64,000 bases of DNA from Luteimonas abyssi (GTDB lineage: Bacteria; Pseudomonadota; Gammaproteobacteria; Xanthomonadales; Xanthomonadaceae): NCBI RefSeq assembly GCF_001482195.1, contig NZ_KQ759763.1, positions 1,957,321-2,021,320 on the forward strand, written 5' to 3'. The position numbers and the translations under genes were made by a program. Positions 56,362 through 64,000 of this stretch are shown piece after piece (positions within the stretch are counted from its first letter, which is position 1; each line of letters opens with the position of its first letter). The notes below the pieces were generated by a model, which saw nothing but the letters and a program-made list of their open reading frames with translations, made no database searches and was not told where the DNA came from.

Positions 56362-57042
56362 ATGAAGAACAGGCACTGGACATTCTGGCTGCTGGGCGTG
56401 GTCCTTGCGGCAACGGGCCTTGTCGCGCTCGCGCCCGGACTGATGTCTCCCGTGGCGCGGTACTTGGGCATCGACACCGACGGCCTCGGCAGCATCGCCC
56501 TGGTGCTGTTTCTGGCCACCTGTTTCTCCACCGGCGTCGCAGTGCTGGTTACACGGTTGGGGCAGCGCCCGGCGGTCGCAGTGACGGCGGGTGCGCTGTG
56601 CTTCGCGCTCTGCATCGTCCTGTGGCCGACCAGGATCACGGTGCACAAGGATCCAGAGGCCGGCCGCAGCGCCGATGCGGGGTTCTACGTGTACCGCCCC
56701 TTCTGGCGAGGCCCTTACCCACGCACGCAGCTGCACGAAATCCACATCGGGAATCTGGAGGAGTACCGGAACACCGGCAGTGAATGGTTCGGCGAGACGC
56801 TAATCGTCACCCGGGCCGATGCGTCGGACGATCCGGCCTACGGCTGGCAGGACGTCCCCACCCTGCCCAACCCGGGCTGGAGCGAAGCGGACATCGACGA
56901 AGTTCGCGGTCGCAGTGATTACTACGCCTGCATCGACCGCCACGAACGCAGCGTCGGCCCGTTCACCCGGGTCGATCTCGTGACCCCGACGTTCCATGCC
57001 GACGCGTTCCGGCGCCTGTGCACGCCGGTTGCCGCGAAGTAA
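56362..57042 (+). CDS. small membrane protein, probable immunity protein (copy 1)
   Basis: A 226-residue protein. Three membrane segments lie in the first 95 residues (FWLLGVVLAATGLVALAPGL; SIALVLFLATCFSTGVAVLV; VAVTAGALCFALCIVLW). A soluble domain of about 120 residues follows (YVYRPFWRGPYP; GYWQDVPTLP-like GWQDVPTLPNPGWSEADIDEVRGR; YYACIDRHERSVGPFTRVDLVTPTFH). No known family recognised. It follows the effector stop by 28 bases and has a paralogue at 58333 and a broken copy between, the pattern of immunity genes. ATG 56362 is used. Confidence 0.75.
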   Translation: MKNRHWTFWLLGVVLAATGLVALAPGLMSPVARYLGIDTDGLGSIALVLFLATCFSTGVAVLVTRLGQRPAVAVTAGALCFALCIVLWPTRITVHKDPEAGRSADAGFYVYRPFWRGPYPRTQLHEIHIGNLEEYRNTGSEWFGETLIVTRADASDDPAYGWQDVPTLPNPGWSEADIDEVRGRSDYYACIDRHERSVGPFTRVDLVTPTFHADAFRRLCTPVAAK

Positions 57043-57081
57043 CGGGTCAACGACGGGATCAGGCTGGGACTAGCAGCTCCA

Positions 57082-57100
57082 CCGTCTGTCCAGACGGTTT
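57082..57100 (+). terminator. short hairpin after first immunity-like gene
   Basis: CCGTCTG and CAGACGG pair around TC and are followed by TTTC, 40 bases after the stop of the gene at 56362-57042. A 7-bp stem with three Ts is a weak intrinsic terminator at best. Confidence 0.4.
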
Positions 57101-57148
57101 CAAGGCGGTCAAGAAGGTAGATCTCAGGCTTGGCTGGAGCCGATTCTG

Positions 57149-57751
57149 ATGGAAGTGAAATCCAGTGCTCTGGCCCGCAGATCTGCGCACGCGCGACTCC
57201 TCCTGGTATCGCTCATGGCAACTACCTCCTGTCAGGCACAGAATCGAGACAAGATCATGGCAGCCGAGATCGAACCGAGCGTCTTCGCTTCCGTTGAAGT
57301 CAACATCGAAGGCCCGGTCGACTGCACGCCGCCGCGCCCGTCGAGCCCAGAATGGACGGGTATTCTGTTGAGCGCACCCGATCGGGTCAGGAGTAACGGC
57401 ACGCCCTCCCTTGTCGTTCCCCTCTGCGTGCGCGCGGTCCTTCCCGTCATTGTTCCGGCGCCTCCCATGACGATCGTCGCGATCGACCGCGCGAAAGGAA
57501 CTCGTTACACCGGCCCTGCATTCCCCCACCCTCTTCCGGAGCAGGCGGACGATAGCACTCCCAATCCGATGCCTCCGCCTCTCCGTGCTCAGCACGAGGT
57601 CGAGGGAATGACAGCCGAAATCGCTTTCACTGCGGATCTGGTCGGCTCAACAAAGATTCCGGGCGATGGTGTTTTCGACGTTCACATCGAGCGCGGCGGA
57701 ATCACTTCTGAACCAGTGGCTGTTGAAATCGAAATGAACGCTCAGCCTTGA
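57149..57751 (+). CDS. putative lipoprotein inserted between immunity-like copies
   Basis: A 200-residue protein of unknown family. The N-terminus is basic then hydrophobic (ARLLLVSLMATTSC), which could be a lipoprotein signal although the lipobox is poor. The mature part is beta-rich with ten or so Pro residues and a possible C-terminal Ig-like domain (MTAEIAFTADLVGST; VFDVHIERGGITSEPVAVEIEM). GC is lower than in core T6SS genes. Being in an effector/immunity zone, it might be a periplasmic immunity protein, but nothing in its sequence proves it. Confidence 0.6.
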   Translation: MEVKSSALARRSAHARLLLVSLMATTSCQAQNRDKIMAAEIEPSVFASVEVNIEGPVDCTPPRPSSPEWTGILLSAPDRVRSNGTPSLVVPLCVRAVLPVIVPAPPMTIVAIDRAKGTRYTGPAFPHPLPEQADDSTPNPMPPPLRAQHEVEGMTAEIAFTADLVGSTKIPGDGVFDVHIERGGITSEPVAVEIEMNAQP

Positions 57752-57948
57752 CCGGCCTTCTTTCGAGCTGCGCTTCCTCATCGTGACGCCGTGGGGCCAA
57801 CTGCAGGGTCTCTCTGATCAACAGATGCCGCAGTACGTCCTCCCATTATCGTCGCTTGCCCGTCAAAGGCCACCAGCTTGGGGCATCCCCCGCGGTCAAA
57901 TACCGCAACCAACACGTCGAAACTCTACTTTTGAAGGAGCTTTTAGAG

Positions 57949-58259
57949 CTTCCGGAACTCAGCATCGGTAATCTGGAAGACCATCGCGAGACCGGCAGCG
58001 AATGGTTCGGCGAAACGGTGGTCACCACCCGCGCAGACGCATCGGAAGATCCCGAGTACGGTTGGAAGGACGTCCCCACGCTGCCCAGCCCTGGATGGAG
58101 CGAAGCGGATATCCACAGACCCGGGAGCGAAGCGATTATTACGCCTGCCTCGGCCGTCGCGAGCGTACGTTCGGCCCCTTCAGCCGGATCGACATTCTGA
58201 CCCCGATCTACCACGCAGCGGCCTTAAGGCACCTGTGTAGGCCCATCCAGCCTCGTTGA
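57949..58259 (+). pseudogene. broken third immunity-like copy
   Basis: Residues ELSIGNLEDHRETGSEWFGET and GWKDVPTLPSPGWSEADI match the soluble domain of the proteins at 56362 and 58333. After 58110 the match continues in another frame (RERSDYYACLGRRERTFGPFSRIDILTPIYH), consistent with a single-base deletion. The membrane segments and start are missing. The closest relative appears to be copy 1. Confidence 0.82.
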
Positions 58260-58332
58260 AGCGACACGCCTGCTGTTGCGAAAGTCTGATTCGAGAACCC
58301 ATTGTGCTCGGGAACTGATCGCTCGGCGCCCT

Positions 58333-59001
58333 ATGAGAACGACTCCTCTACTCATCATTTTCATCCCCATTCTTCTCGTCGCTGCGGTAGGGACGCTGGC
58401 ACCCGGCCTGCTCTCGGGACTGACCTCAAGCTATGGAATTGATGATCGCCAAGGGGTGGCGGGTGTCTCGCTCATTGCGTTCATCGCGTCGTGCTTGGCC
58501 ATCGGCGTCGGCATCTTGCTTCTTCGTTTCGGGCGGAGACCCGCCATCAGTGTCGCCGCCGGCGTTGTGTGCTTCTTGCTGACGACGGCCCTCTGGCCCG
58601 TCTCGGTCAGCATCTCCAAACGAGCCGACGAAGAGGGGAATGTGGACTCCGGAACCTTCGTTTACCGCGCGATCTGGAAAGGCCCCTACCCGCATATCGA
58701 ACGAGACGATATCCAGATCAACGAGATCGACCGGTTCGAGCAGTCCTCGGGTTGGCTCGGCAAGACCGAGCTCTACATCCTTGTGGACGCGTCCGAAGGT
58801 GCCGCATATGGATGGGAGAACATTCCCCAGTATCCGAATTCGACTTGGAGCGAGAGCGATATCACCGAAGTCCGAGGGCATGGTGGGATCTACTCGTGCC
58901 TCAACAGGCGTGAACGCACATATGGCCCGTTCACCAACATCGAATTGGTGACACCCACGTATCACCCGGCTGCATTCCGCAGACTGTGTGCTCCGAAATG
59001 A
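58333..59001 (+). CDS. small membrane protein, probable immunity protein (copy 2)
   Basis: A 222-residue paralogue of the protein at 56362 with the same plan: three N-terminal membrane segments (LLIIFIPILLVAAVGTLAPGL; GVSLIAFIASCLAIGVGILL; ISVAAGVVCFLLTTALW), then YRAIWKGPYPH, GWENIPQYPNSTWSESDITEVRG and YSCLNRRERTYGPFTNIELVTPTYH. ATG 58333 starts the part alignable with copy 1. It is the last gene of the T6SS region and converges with the following minus-strand genes. Confidence 0.75.
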   Translation: MRTTPLLIIFIPILLVAAVGTLAPGLLSGLTSSYGIDDRQGVAGVSLIAFIASCLAIGVGILLLRFGRRPAISVAAGVVCFLLTTALWPVSVSISKRADEEGNVDSGTFVYRAIWKGPYPHIERDDIQINEIDRFEQSSGWLGKTELYILVDASEGAAYGWENIPQYPNSTWSESDITEVRGHGGIYSCLNRRERTYGPFTNIELVTPTYHPAAFRRLCAPK

Positions 59002-59046
59002 TGCGGGCAGCGAAGTAGCTTTGATCGCAGCACGCATGGCCGCTAT

Positions 59047-59514
59047 CTACGGCGTCGGCCACGGCCACCATCCCCGCCCGGTCAACGCATAGCGATCCGC
59101 GGCGCGTTCGAAACGGTTGCGCACATGGATGCCGCCGCATACGAAGTACAGCGGCAGGAACAGCGGGCCCAGCACCATGTACTGGTAGACATGCGCGCGC
59201 TCGTGGTCGCCCAGGCGCATCTCCGGGTGTTCGCACAGGCCCGCCCGCTGCGAGTAGCTCGTGCAGGGCACATCCAGGGTGTCGGCCGTGGCGAGGATGA
59301 CGTTGCCCAGGGTCATCGCACCGCCCGGGCCCCACGGGTAACGGAAGAAGACCCAGGCGCGATCCCGGGACGACCAGCGCATGCGGGCGCCGCGCAGCAC
59401 CCCCGCTACCCCGGCAACGAGCCCGACCAACGTATTGGGCGCCGTCCACAACATGCCCGCACCCAGCGCGACATGCCGCCCCCACGACGGCCCGGACGGC
59501 ATCCGGGCCGACAT
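59047..59514 (-). CDS. hypothetical protein with HERAH motif and hydrophobic segments
   Basis: A 155-residue protein. It has a hydrophobic N-terminal stretch (TAPNTLVGLVAGVAGVL), then GGAMTLGNVILA, and LGDHERAHVYQYMVLGPLFLPLYF. HERAH fits HExxH, a zinc-ligand pattern, followed by a hydrophobic helix and a later FERAADRYA with a possible third ligand (Glu). I know no named family. It starts two bases after the stop of the pspC-like gene, so they are co-transcribed, probably with phaC/phaE upstream. Confidence 0.7.
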   Translation of the reverse strand: MSARMPSGPSWGRHVALGAGMLWTAPNTLVGLVAGVAGVLRGARMRWSSRDRAWVFFRYPWGPGGAMTLGNVILATADTLDVPCTSYSQRAGLCEHPEMRLGDHERAHVYQYMVLGPLFLPLYFVCGGIHVRNRFERAADRYALTGRGWWPWPTP

Positions 59515-59516
59515 GT

Positions 59517-59714
59517 TCAATCGCCTTCCGGCATCACCAGCCACAGCACCAGGTAGACGAGAATGCCGGGGAACGCGGCCGACAGGGCCGACACCACGAT
59601 GTAACCCACGCGAACCCAGGTGGGATTCCAGCCGAAACGACGCGCGACGCCGCCCAGTACGCCAGCGATGACACGGTCGTTGATGGAGCGGGACAAGGTG
59701 GTCTGGGCGTTCAT
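59517..59714 (-). CDS. PspC-domain protein
   Basis: A 65-residue membrane protein consisting only of a PspC domain (RVIAGVLGGVARRFGWNPTWVRVGYIVVSAL then FPGILVYLVLWLVMPE). In enterobacteria PspC helps the phage-shock response; small stand-alone PspC proteins are common in Xanthomonads and their role is unclear. The usual pspA/pspB/pspF genes are absent. Confidence 0.9.
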   Translation of the reverse strand: MNAQTTLSRSINDRVIAGVLGGVARRFGWNPTWVRVGYIVVSALSAAFPGILVYLVLWLVMPEGD

Positions 59715-59851
59715 GGTCGGTCGTGTCCGGGAAAATCTGGCTCGAGTCTAGCGCCGGGAGGCCAAGGTCGTGTGGAGACCGCGCATCAGCCCCGCGATCG
59801 TGCGCCAAGTCCGCGCGCGAACATGCGCAGTGCCGCCGTCTCCGCGTGGAA

Positions 59852-60922
59852 TCAGCCCGAGCGCGCGCGCAGCCAATCGTGGATCGCGGCCGGCACTTCC
59901 TTCTGCGCGCGCCCGGACACGTAGATGCCGATATGGCCCCCGCGGAACGACAGCTCCTGGTAATCCTCGCTGCCGACGAGATCGCGCAACGGCCGCGAAG
60001 CCGACGGCGGCACCAGGTGATCCTGCTCGGCGTAGATGTTGAGCACCGGCATTTCGACCATCCCCAGGTGGACTTCCTGCTCGCCGATGACGATGCCGCC
60101 ACGAACGAAGCCGTTGCCCTGGTAGAACTGCTTGATGAACTGGCGGAATGCTTCGCCTGCCTGGTCCGGCGAATCGAAGATCCACTTCTCCATTCGCAGG
60201 AAATCCTCCACCGCCTTGCGGTTGTCGAGGATGTCGACCAGACCCACGTACTTCTGTACGAACAGGCGCCACGGCTTCAGCGTGAGGTAGCACAGGTTCA
60301 TCATGTCGGCCGGCACGTTGCCGAGCGTGTCGACGAACAAGTCCACGTCCAGCTCGCGCGTCCAGTTCGCCAGCATGTTGTCGGGCGTGTGGAAGTCGAC
60401 CGGGGTAACCATGGTGATCAGGTTGCGCACGCGGTCGGGATGCAATGCGGCGTAGCACAGGGAGAACGCGCCGCCCTGGCAGACGCCGAGGAGGTCCACC
60501 GCGTCGATGCCGAAGCGCTCGCACAGGTGGTCGACCGCGCCGCCCAGGAAGCGCTCGATGTAGTCCTCCAGGGTGAGGAAGCGGTCGGACCGGTCCGGAT
60601 AGCCCCAGTCGATCACGTAGACGTCCTCGCCCAGGGCGAGCAGGTTGCGCACCAGCGAGCGGTCGGCCTGCAGGTCGACCATGTAGGGTCGGTTGACCAG
60701 CGCGTAGCAGATCAGCAGCGGCGCGTTGCCGGTGGGCGTGCCTTCGCCCCGGAACCGGTAGAGGACGGTCTTGCCGTCGCGCCAGACTTCCTCGCGCGGT
60801 GTGGCGCCGAAATCCGTGTCACCCAGCGACTGCAGGGTCTGCAGACCGGCGCCGAGCTGGCGCTGGACCCGCACCGTGTCCTCGATCAAGGTGTCGAGGC
60901 CGATATCGAGCGGACCGTTCAT
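59852..60922 (-). CDS. phaC: class III poly(3-hydroxyalkanoate) synthase subunit PhaC
   Basis: A 356-residue alpha/beta-hydrolase-type polymerase. The nucleophile is Cys148 in the lipase-like box GVCQGG, with Asp301 (AEQDHLVPP) and His330 (RGGHIGIYVSG) completing the triad. Length and the WGYPDRSDRFLTLEDYI segment mark class III, which needs PhaE. It polymerises 3-hydroxybutyryl-CoA. The start lies one base after the phaE stop. Confidence 0.95.
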   Translation of the reverse strand: MNGPLDIGLDTLIEDTVRVQRQLGAGLQTLQSLGDTDFGATPREEVWRDGKTVLYRFRGEGTPTGNAPLLICYALVNRPYMVDLQADRSLVRNLLALGEDVYVIDWGYPDRSDRFLTLEDYIERFLGGAVDHLCERFGIDAVDLLGVCQGGAFSLCYAALHPDRVRNLITMVTPVDFHTPDNMLANWTRELDVDLFVDTLGNVPADMMNLCYLTLKPWRLFVQKYVGLVDILDNRKAVEDFLRMEKWIFDSPDQAGEAFRQFIKQFYQGNGFVRGGIVIGEQEVHLGMVEMPVLNIYAEQDHLVPPSASRPLRDLVGSEDYQELSFRGGHIGIYVSGRAQKEVPAAIHDWLRARSG

Positions 60923-60923
60923 G

Positions 60924-62660
60924 TCAACGCCTCCCCTTGCCGGTCTTCAGCGGTTGCGGCGCGGTGGGCATCGCCTCGGCAGCCGAAAACAAGTCGGCTT
61001 GCCCCCGGCGTGTGGGAGGCGAAGCCGCCTTGCGCGCCGTGCGTGCAGGCGCCGCCGCCTTCGGCGCGGCCTTGCGGGCCCGTTGGACAGACGGCCGCTT
61101 TGCCGGCTGGGCTTTGCGGTGGCGCGGCGCCGCGGTCTTCTTCTTCGCAGCACGAGTGGCCGGCGCAACTTCGGCCCCGCCGTCCTGGCCGGCGATACGG
61201 CTGCCCCGCGGCACATCCGCCGCCTTGGCAGCCGTCGCGGATGCACGCGTGCGGGCGCCCCCCGGCGCCTTGCGCCGCTGTCCTGACTCGGCGCGGGAAC
61301 GCGATGCCGCGCGGGTCGTCGCCGCAGCGGCTTCATCGGCCGCTCGCGCATCGTCCGCATCCCTTGGTCCGATCGCGCGAGCCGGCGCCTTGGCCGACTT
61401 AGCGGCGGTCGTTTTCTGCGTCGAGGCGCGGCTCGTACGCTTCGTCGCGGACTTGCGCGCGGGTGACGCGCGCACAGCAGATCGGGTGCCCGTGGCAGCG
61501 CCGACGTCGGCTTCTTCCGCCCGCGACGCCGCAGCCTGCGGGGCCACGCGATCCGTACCCGCCCTGCCACGTTCCCGCTGCACGCCGGCCGCATCGACCC
61601 CGGCGACGGGGCGCCGCGTCACCGCATCGCGCAGCCGCCGCACCTGGCGTTCGAGCTCCACGATCTTGCGATGCGCACCATCGAGCTCGGTCCGCGTCGG
61701 CATATCGAACAACGCACAGACCTGCTCGACTTCTCGCTGCACGCACTGCCGCACCCGCATCTGCGCATCGACAAGTTCGGCGTACACACGTCTGAACTCC
61801 GGACCCATTGCAACGGGTGCGTACGCGTCTTCGGCGGCATCGATCCAGAGATCGAACAACGCTCGCGGCGCATCGATGCCGAGTCCCGGCGCCTCGCGCT
61901 CGGCGAGCTTGCGCTCGAACCGCTGCAGCGCATCCTCGAGCACCGTCGCCATCAACGCACCGTAGGCTTCGAGCTTTTCCTGGAGCGCGATCTGCGCCGA
62001 TGCCAGCAGCTGCCAACGCTCCTGGTGTTCACGCGCCACACCGAAGGCCGGCATCCGCAACCAGTCGTGCGCCTGACCACGCAGCGCCTGCAACCACGGC
62101 GCGGCCTGATGCATCCACGCCTCGGGCCCCATCGAGCCCGGCTGGCGTTGCGCCATGGCGAACAGCTGCGCGAACGGATTGCCGCCGCCTGCCTGGAGCA
62201 GCTGCCGCCAGGCTTCCGCCACATCCGCGGCGCTGTTGTCGCGCCCGGCGAACTGCGCGACCAGCTGCTGCATCTGCACGTACCAGTGGCGCGCCAGCGC
62301 ATCGAACCGTCCGGCGGCGTCCTGCGCGCCCGCCGGCCCCCGCACCTGCTGCGCCCACCATGCGAACGGATCCTGAAAGGCCCCCGCGGCGGCTCCAGGA
62401 ACGCCGATGCCCGGCATTCCAAACCCGGCAATCCCCGGCCCCGAAGCCCCTCCACCCGGCAGGCCCATGCCGGGCACTCCCATCCCCGCCGCGGCGCCCA
62501 TGCCGGGCACGCCGCCGAAACCGGGCATCGAATAAGGAGAGGGCGCTGCAGCCGTCGGCGCCTGGCGCATGCTGTCGGCCCACACGCCCCAGAACCGGCG
62601 AGCCATCGCCTCGAAATCGGCGGCAGCCGCGGCGAATCCCTGCGGTACATCCTGCGTCAT
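60924..62660 (-). CDS. phaE: class III PHA synthase subunit PhaE with basic tail
   Basis: A 578-residue PhaE. Residues 1-110 include a Gly/Met/Pro-rich segment. The conserved part spans about 110-370 (FEAMARRFWGVWADSM near the start; FRRVYAELVDAQMRVRQCVQREVEQV; MPTRTELDGAHRKIVELERQVRRL coiled coil). The last about 200 residues are Ala/Lys/Arg/Pro-rich and histone H1-like (AKRPSVQRARKAAPKAAAPAR), probably binding DNA or RNA. Strong GGAGG before ATG 62660. PhaE stimulates PhaC. The basic tail may attach granules to the nucleoid, as PhaM-type proteins do; that is inference. Confidence 0.92.
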   Translation of the reverse strand: MTQDVPQGFAAAAADFEAMARRFWGVWADSMRQAPTAAAPSPYSMPGFGGVPGMGAAAGMGVPGMGLPGGGASGPGIAGFGMPGIGVPGAAAGAFQDPFAWWAQQVRGPAGAQDAAGRFDALARHWYVQMQQLVAQFAGRDNSAADVAEAWRQLLQAGGGNPFAQLFAMAQRQPGSMGPEAWMHQAAPWLQALRGQAHDWLRMPAFGVAREHQERWQLLASAQIALQEKLEAYGALMATVLEDALQRFERKLAEREAPGLGIDAPRALFDLWIDAAEDAYAPVAMGPEFRRVYAELVDAQMRVRQCVQREVEQVCALFDMPTRTELDGAHRKIVELERQVRRLRDAVTRRPVAGVDAAGVQRERGRAGTDRVAPQAAASRAEEADVGAATGTRSAVRASPARKSATKRTSRASTQKTTAAKSAKAPARAIGPRDADDARAADEAAAATTRAASRSRAESGQRRKAPGGARTRASATAAKAADVPRGSRIAGQDGGAEVAPATRAAKKKTAAPRHRKAQPAKRPSVQRARKAAPKAAAPARTARKAASPPTRRGQADLFSAAEAMPTAPQPLKTGKGRR

Positions 62661-62836
62661 AAAACCTCCGGGTGTCGTCCCGATCATAGCAATGCACGGC
62701 GACCACCCATCGCATGCGGCCAGGCCCGTCTCGCCCGCGCCGGCCCCCTCCGCCGCGGCATCTCAGGGGCCGGCCGGCGGGAGACCGGCAGCGCAATCGG
62801 TGACGGAGCCTCCAGTCCTACCCCGGACGCGAGAGC

Positions 62837-63499
62837 TTAAGGCTTCGGAATCCGCAAGGTCTTGCTGATCATCAAGGTCCCCGATATCGCGAACATCAAC
62901 ACCAGCGGATGCAACTGCCAGGGGCCGAGCTGCCATTGCCCGAACCACACCGCATCGCCGATCCGCCCCTGCCAGGCCGCGATCGCCAGCACCACCACCA
63001 GCAGCAGACTGGTGGGAATGGGCGTGCCCTCGAAGTACTTCACCTTGCCCTCGGCGCCGCCCATCGCCTCCGCGGTCACGTTGTAGCGCGCCAGCCGGCT
63101 GACCCCGCAGCCGACGAAGTAACTCAGCACGATCCAGTCCCACCCACCTTGCAACCCGCAGGCGTAGGCCAGCGCCGCGGGTGCGACGCCGAAGGAAATG
63201 ATGTCGGCCAGCGAATCCAGCTCGCGCCCCAGCGTGGAGGCCACCTTGCGCCAGCGCGCGATGCGACCGTCGAGCGCATCGAACACGAACGCCAACGGAA
63301 TCAGCGCCATGCCGATCATCAGATCCCGGACCACCCCGTCCTGCAGGAAGCGCATCGCCGCGAAGATCGCGCCGGTACCGCAGAAGGCGTTGGCGAGCGT
63401 GAACCAGTCGGCGAGCTGGAACTCGCGCAGCATCGAGAAATGGCGGGATCTGGGCATCGCGGCACCGGCGACCGAACGGGAGCTCAGCCTGCCAGACAT
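62837..63499 (-). CDS. pssA: CDP-diacylglycerol-serine O-phosphatidyltransferase
   Basis: A 220-residue integral membrane enzyme of the CDP-alcohol phosphatidyltransferase family. The catalytic motif D-x2-DG-x2-AR-x8-G-x3-D-x3-D is complete (FDALDGRIARWRKVASTLGRELDSLAD). Bacillus-type PssA features follow (IISFGVAPAALAYA; YFEGTPIPTSLLL), making phosphatidylserine the likely product. The start is uncertain: ATG 63499 is used, but ATG 63457 and a third Met nearby are in frame and no strong ribosome-binding site decides. Confidence 0.88.
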   Translation of the reverse strand: MSGRLSSRSVAGAAMPRSRHFSMLREFQLADWFTLANAFCGTGAIFAAMRFLQDGVVRDLMIGMALIPLAFVFDALDGRIARWRKVASTLGRELDSLADIISFGVAPAALAYACGLQGGWDWIVLSYFVGCGVSRLARYNVTAEAMGGAEGKVKYFEGTPIPTSLLLVVVLAIAAWQGRIGDAVWFGQWQLGPWQLHPLVLMFAISGTLMISKTLRIPKP

Positions 63500-63656
63500 C
63501 GCGTGAACCGGCTGCGTGAGCCTGCACGCCCGTGTACGCCACGACATCCGGGACGCGGGAAGCGGGCAGCTCGGAGTCGGGCGGTCCGCTGCCGTGCCGA
63601 CCGGGAACCGACGACCCTGGTGATGCACTGACTCGCGGCGGGATGTCGCCGCCCGG

Positions 63657-64000
63657 TCAGGTCCCCGGTACGGCCAGCGCGGCCGCATCCAGGTGCCCGC
63701 CCGGGCGGGTCTCGATCACCGCGTCGGACGGCAACGCCCCGCCGTCGAGGTAGGCATCCACCCGGTCCAGGGCGGCGTACACGTAAGGCAGCAGCGGGAC
63801 GTAGCGTGCGGCGTAGTCCGGCAGCGCCAGGAAGCCGTCGAAGTGCTGTGCGTTGCGCACCTCCCACAACCGCACGTCGCGCCCGGCGGCACGCGAGGCG
63901 ACCACGTAAGGCGCGCTGGTGAACGCGAACGGGATCAGGCCATCGTCGCGGCCATGCACCACCAGCACCGGCAATCCAGCCCGCGGCGGCGCCGAAGCCA
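63657..64000 (-). CDS. probable 3-hydroxybutyrate oligomer hydrolase, partial (N-terminus beyond right edge)
   Basis: The C-terminal 114 residues of an alpha/beta-hydrolase. LPVLVVHGRDDGLIPFAFTSAPYV carries the catalytic Asp region, and EVRNAQHFDGFLALPDYAARYVPLLPYVYAALDRVDAYL the catalytic His. This pattern is that of D-(-)-3-hydroxybutyrate oligomer hydrolases (3HBOH), which degrade PHB-derived oligomers. That fits the phaE-phaC genes 3 kb downstream on the same strand. The gene runs off the window. Confidence 0.75.
   Translation of the reverse strand, partial: ASAPPRAGLPVLVVHGRDDGLIPFAFTSAPYVVASRAAGRDVRLWEVRNAQHFDGFLALPDYAARYVPLLPYVYAALDRVDAYLDGGALPSDAVIETRPGGHLDAAALAVPGT

Noticed and set aside
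54852-56648. About 600-codon minus-strand frame opposite the right effector
   Set aside because: Overlaps the effector entirely on the other strand; His/Arg-rich shadow.
57783-57971. Small open frame after the lipoprotein gene
   Set aside because: No ribosome-binding site or motif; it runs into the broken immunity-like copy.

Overview
The window is GC-rich, densely packed chromosomal DNA from a gammaproteobacterium, most likely of the Xanthomonadaceae/Lysobacteraceae (Lysobacter or Luteimonas type). Pointers are the scpA-scpB-rluB order, DUF3247 and DUF3293 proteins, a long TonB receptor with a carboxypeptidase-like N-terminus beside a LacI regulator, and a class III PHA synthase with a basic, histone-like PhaE tail. 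The genus is inferred from gene content only. I found no rRNA, tRNA or CRISPR.

Region by region. (1) 1-10740, minus strand: a glycan-utilisation locus with a LacI repressor, a TonB-dependent receptor, a GH144-type glucanase lipoprotein, a sugar ABC importer (binding protein and two permeases) and a secreted discoidin-domain protein cut by the left edge. Two identical-consensus LacI-type operators sit in front of the two transcription units. (2) 10851-18758: housekeeping genes: BolA, YciI-like, scpA/scpB (condensin partners), rluB, a DUF3247 protein, an omega-amidase with a methionine/glutamine-type aminotransferase, and a DUF3293 protein. (3) 18902-26236, plus strand: the complete System I cytochrome c maturation operon, with ccmA and ccmB fused in one reading frame. 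(4) 26341-59001: a type VI secretion system (T6SS). The core runs divergently from about 46.6 kb: tssB, tssC, hcp, tssE, tssF, tssG and clpV leftward; tssJ, tssK and tssL rightward. Each end carries the same cargo module in mirror orientation: vgrG, a DUF4123 adaptor, a large VasX-like membrane effector, then membrane proteins that are probably immunity proteins. Both immunity ends are duplicated and decayed. (5) 59047-64000, minus strand: a polyhydroxyalkanoate region (phaE, phaC and the end of a probable 3-hydroxybutyrate oligomer hydrolase) with pspC-like, putative metal-binding and phosphatidylserine synthase genes.

The most interesting part is the T6SS cargo. On the left, a block made of an effector tail plus a three-fold repeated membrane protein has been tandemly duplicated. 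This left an orphan effector tail, a frameshifted copy with a T9 tract, and a remnant of an effector N-terminus. On the right, two intact immunity-like paralogues flank a lipoprotein gene and a broken third copy. These ends also have lower GC than the rest. The T6SS core in this window lacks tssM, tssA and any stand-alone PAAR gene.
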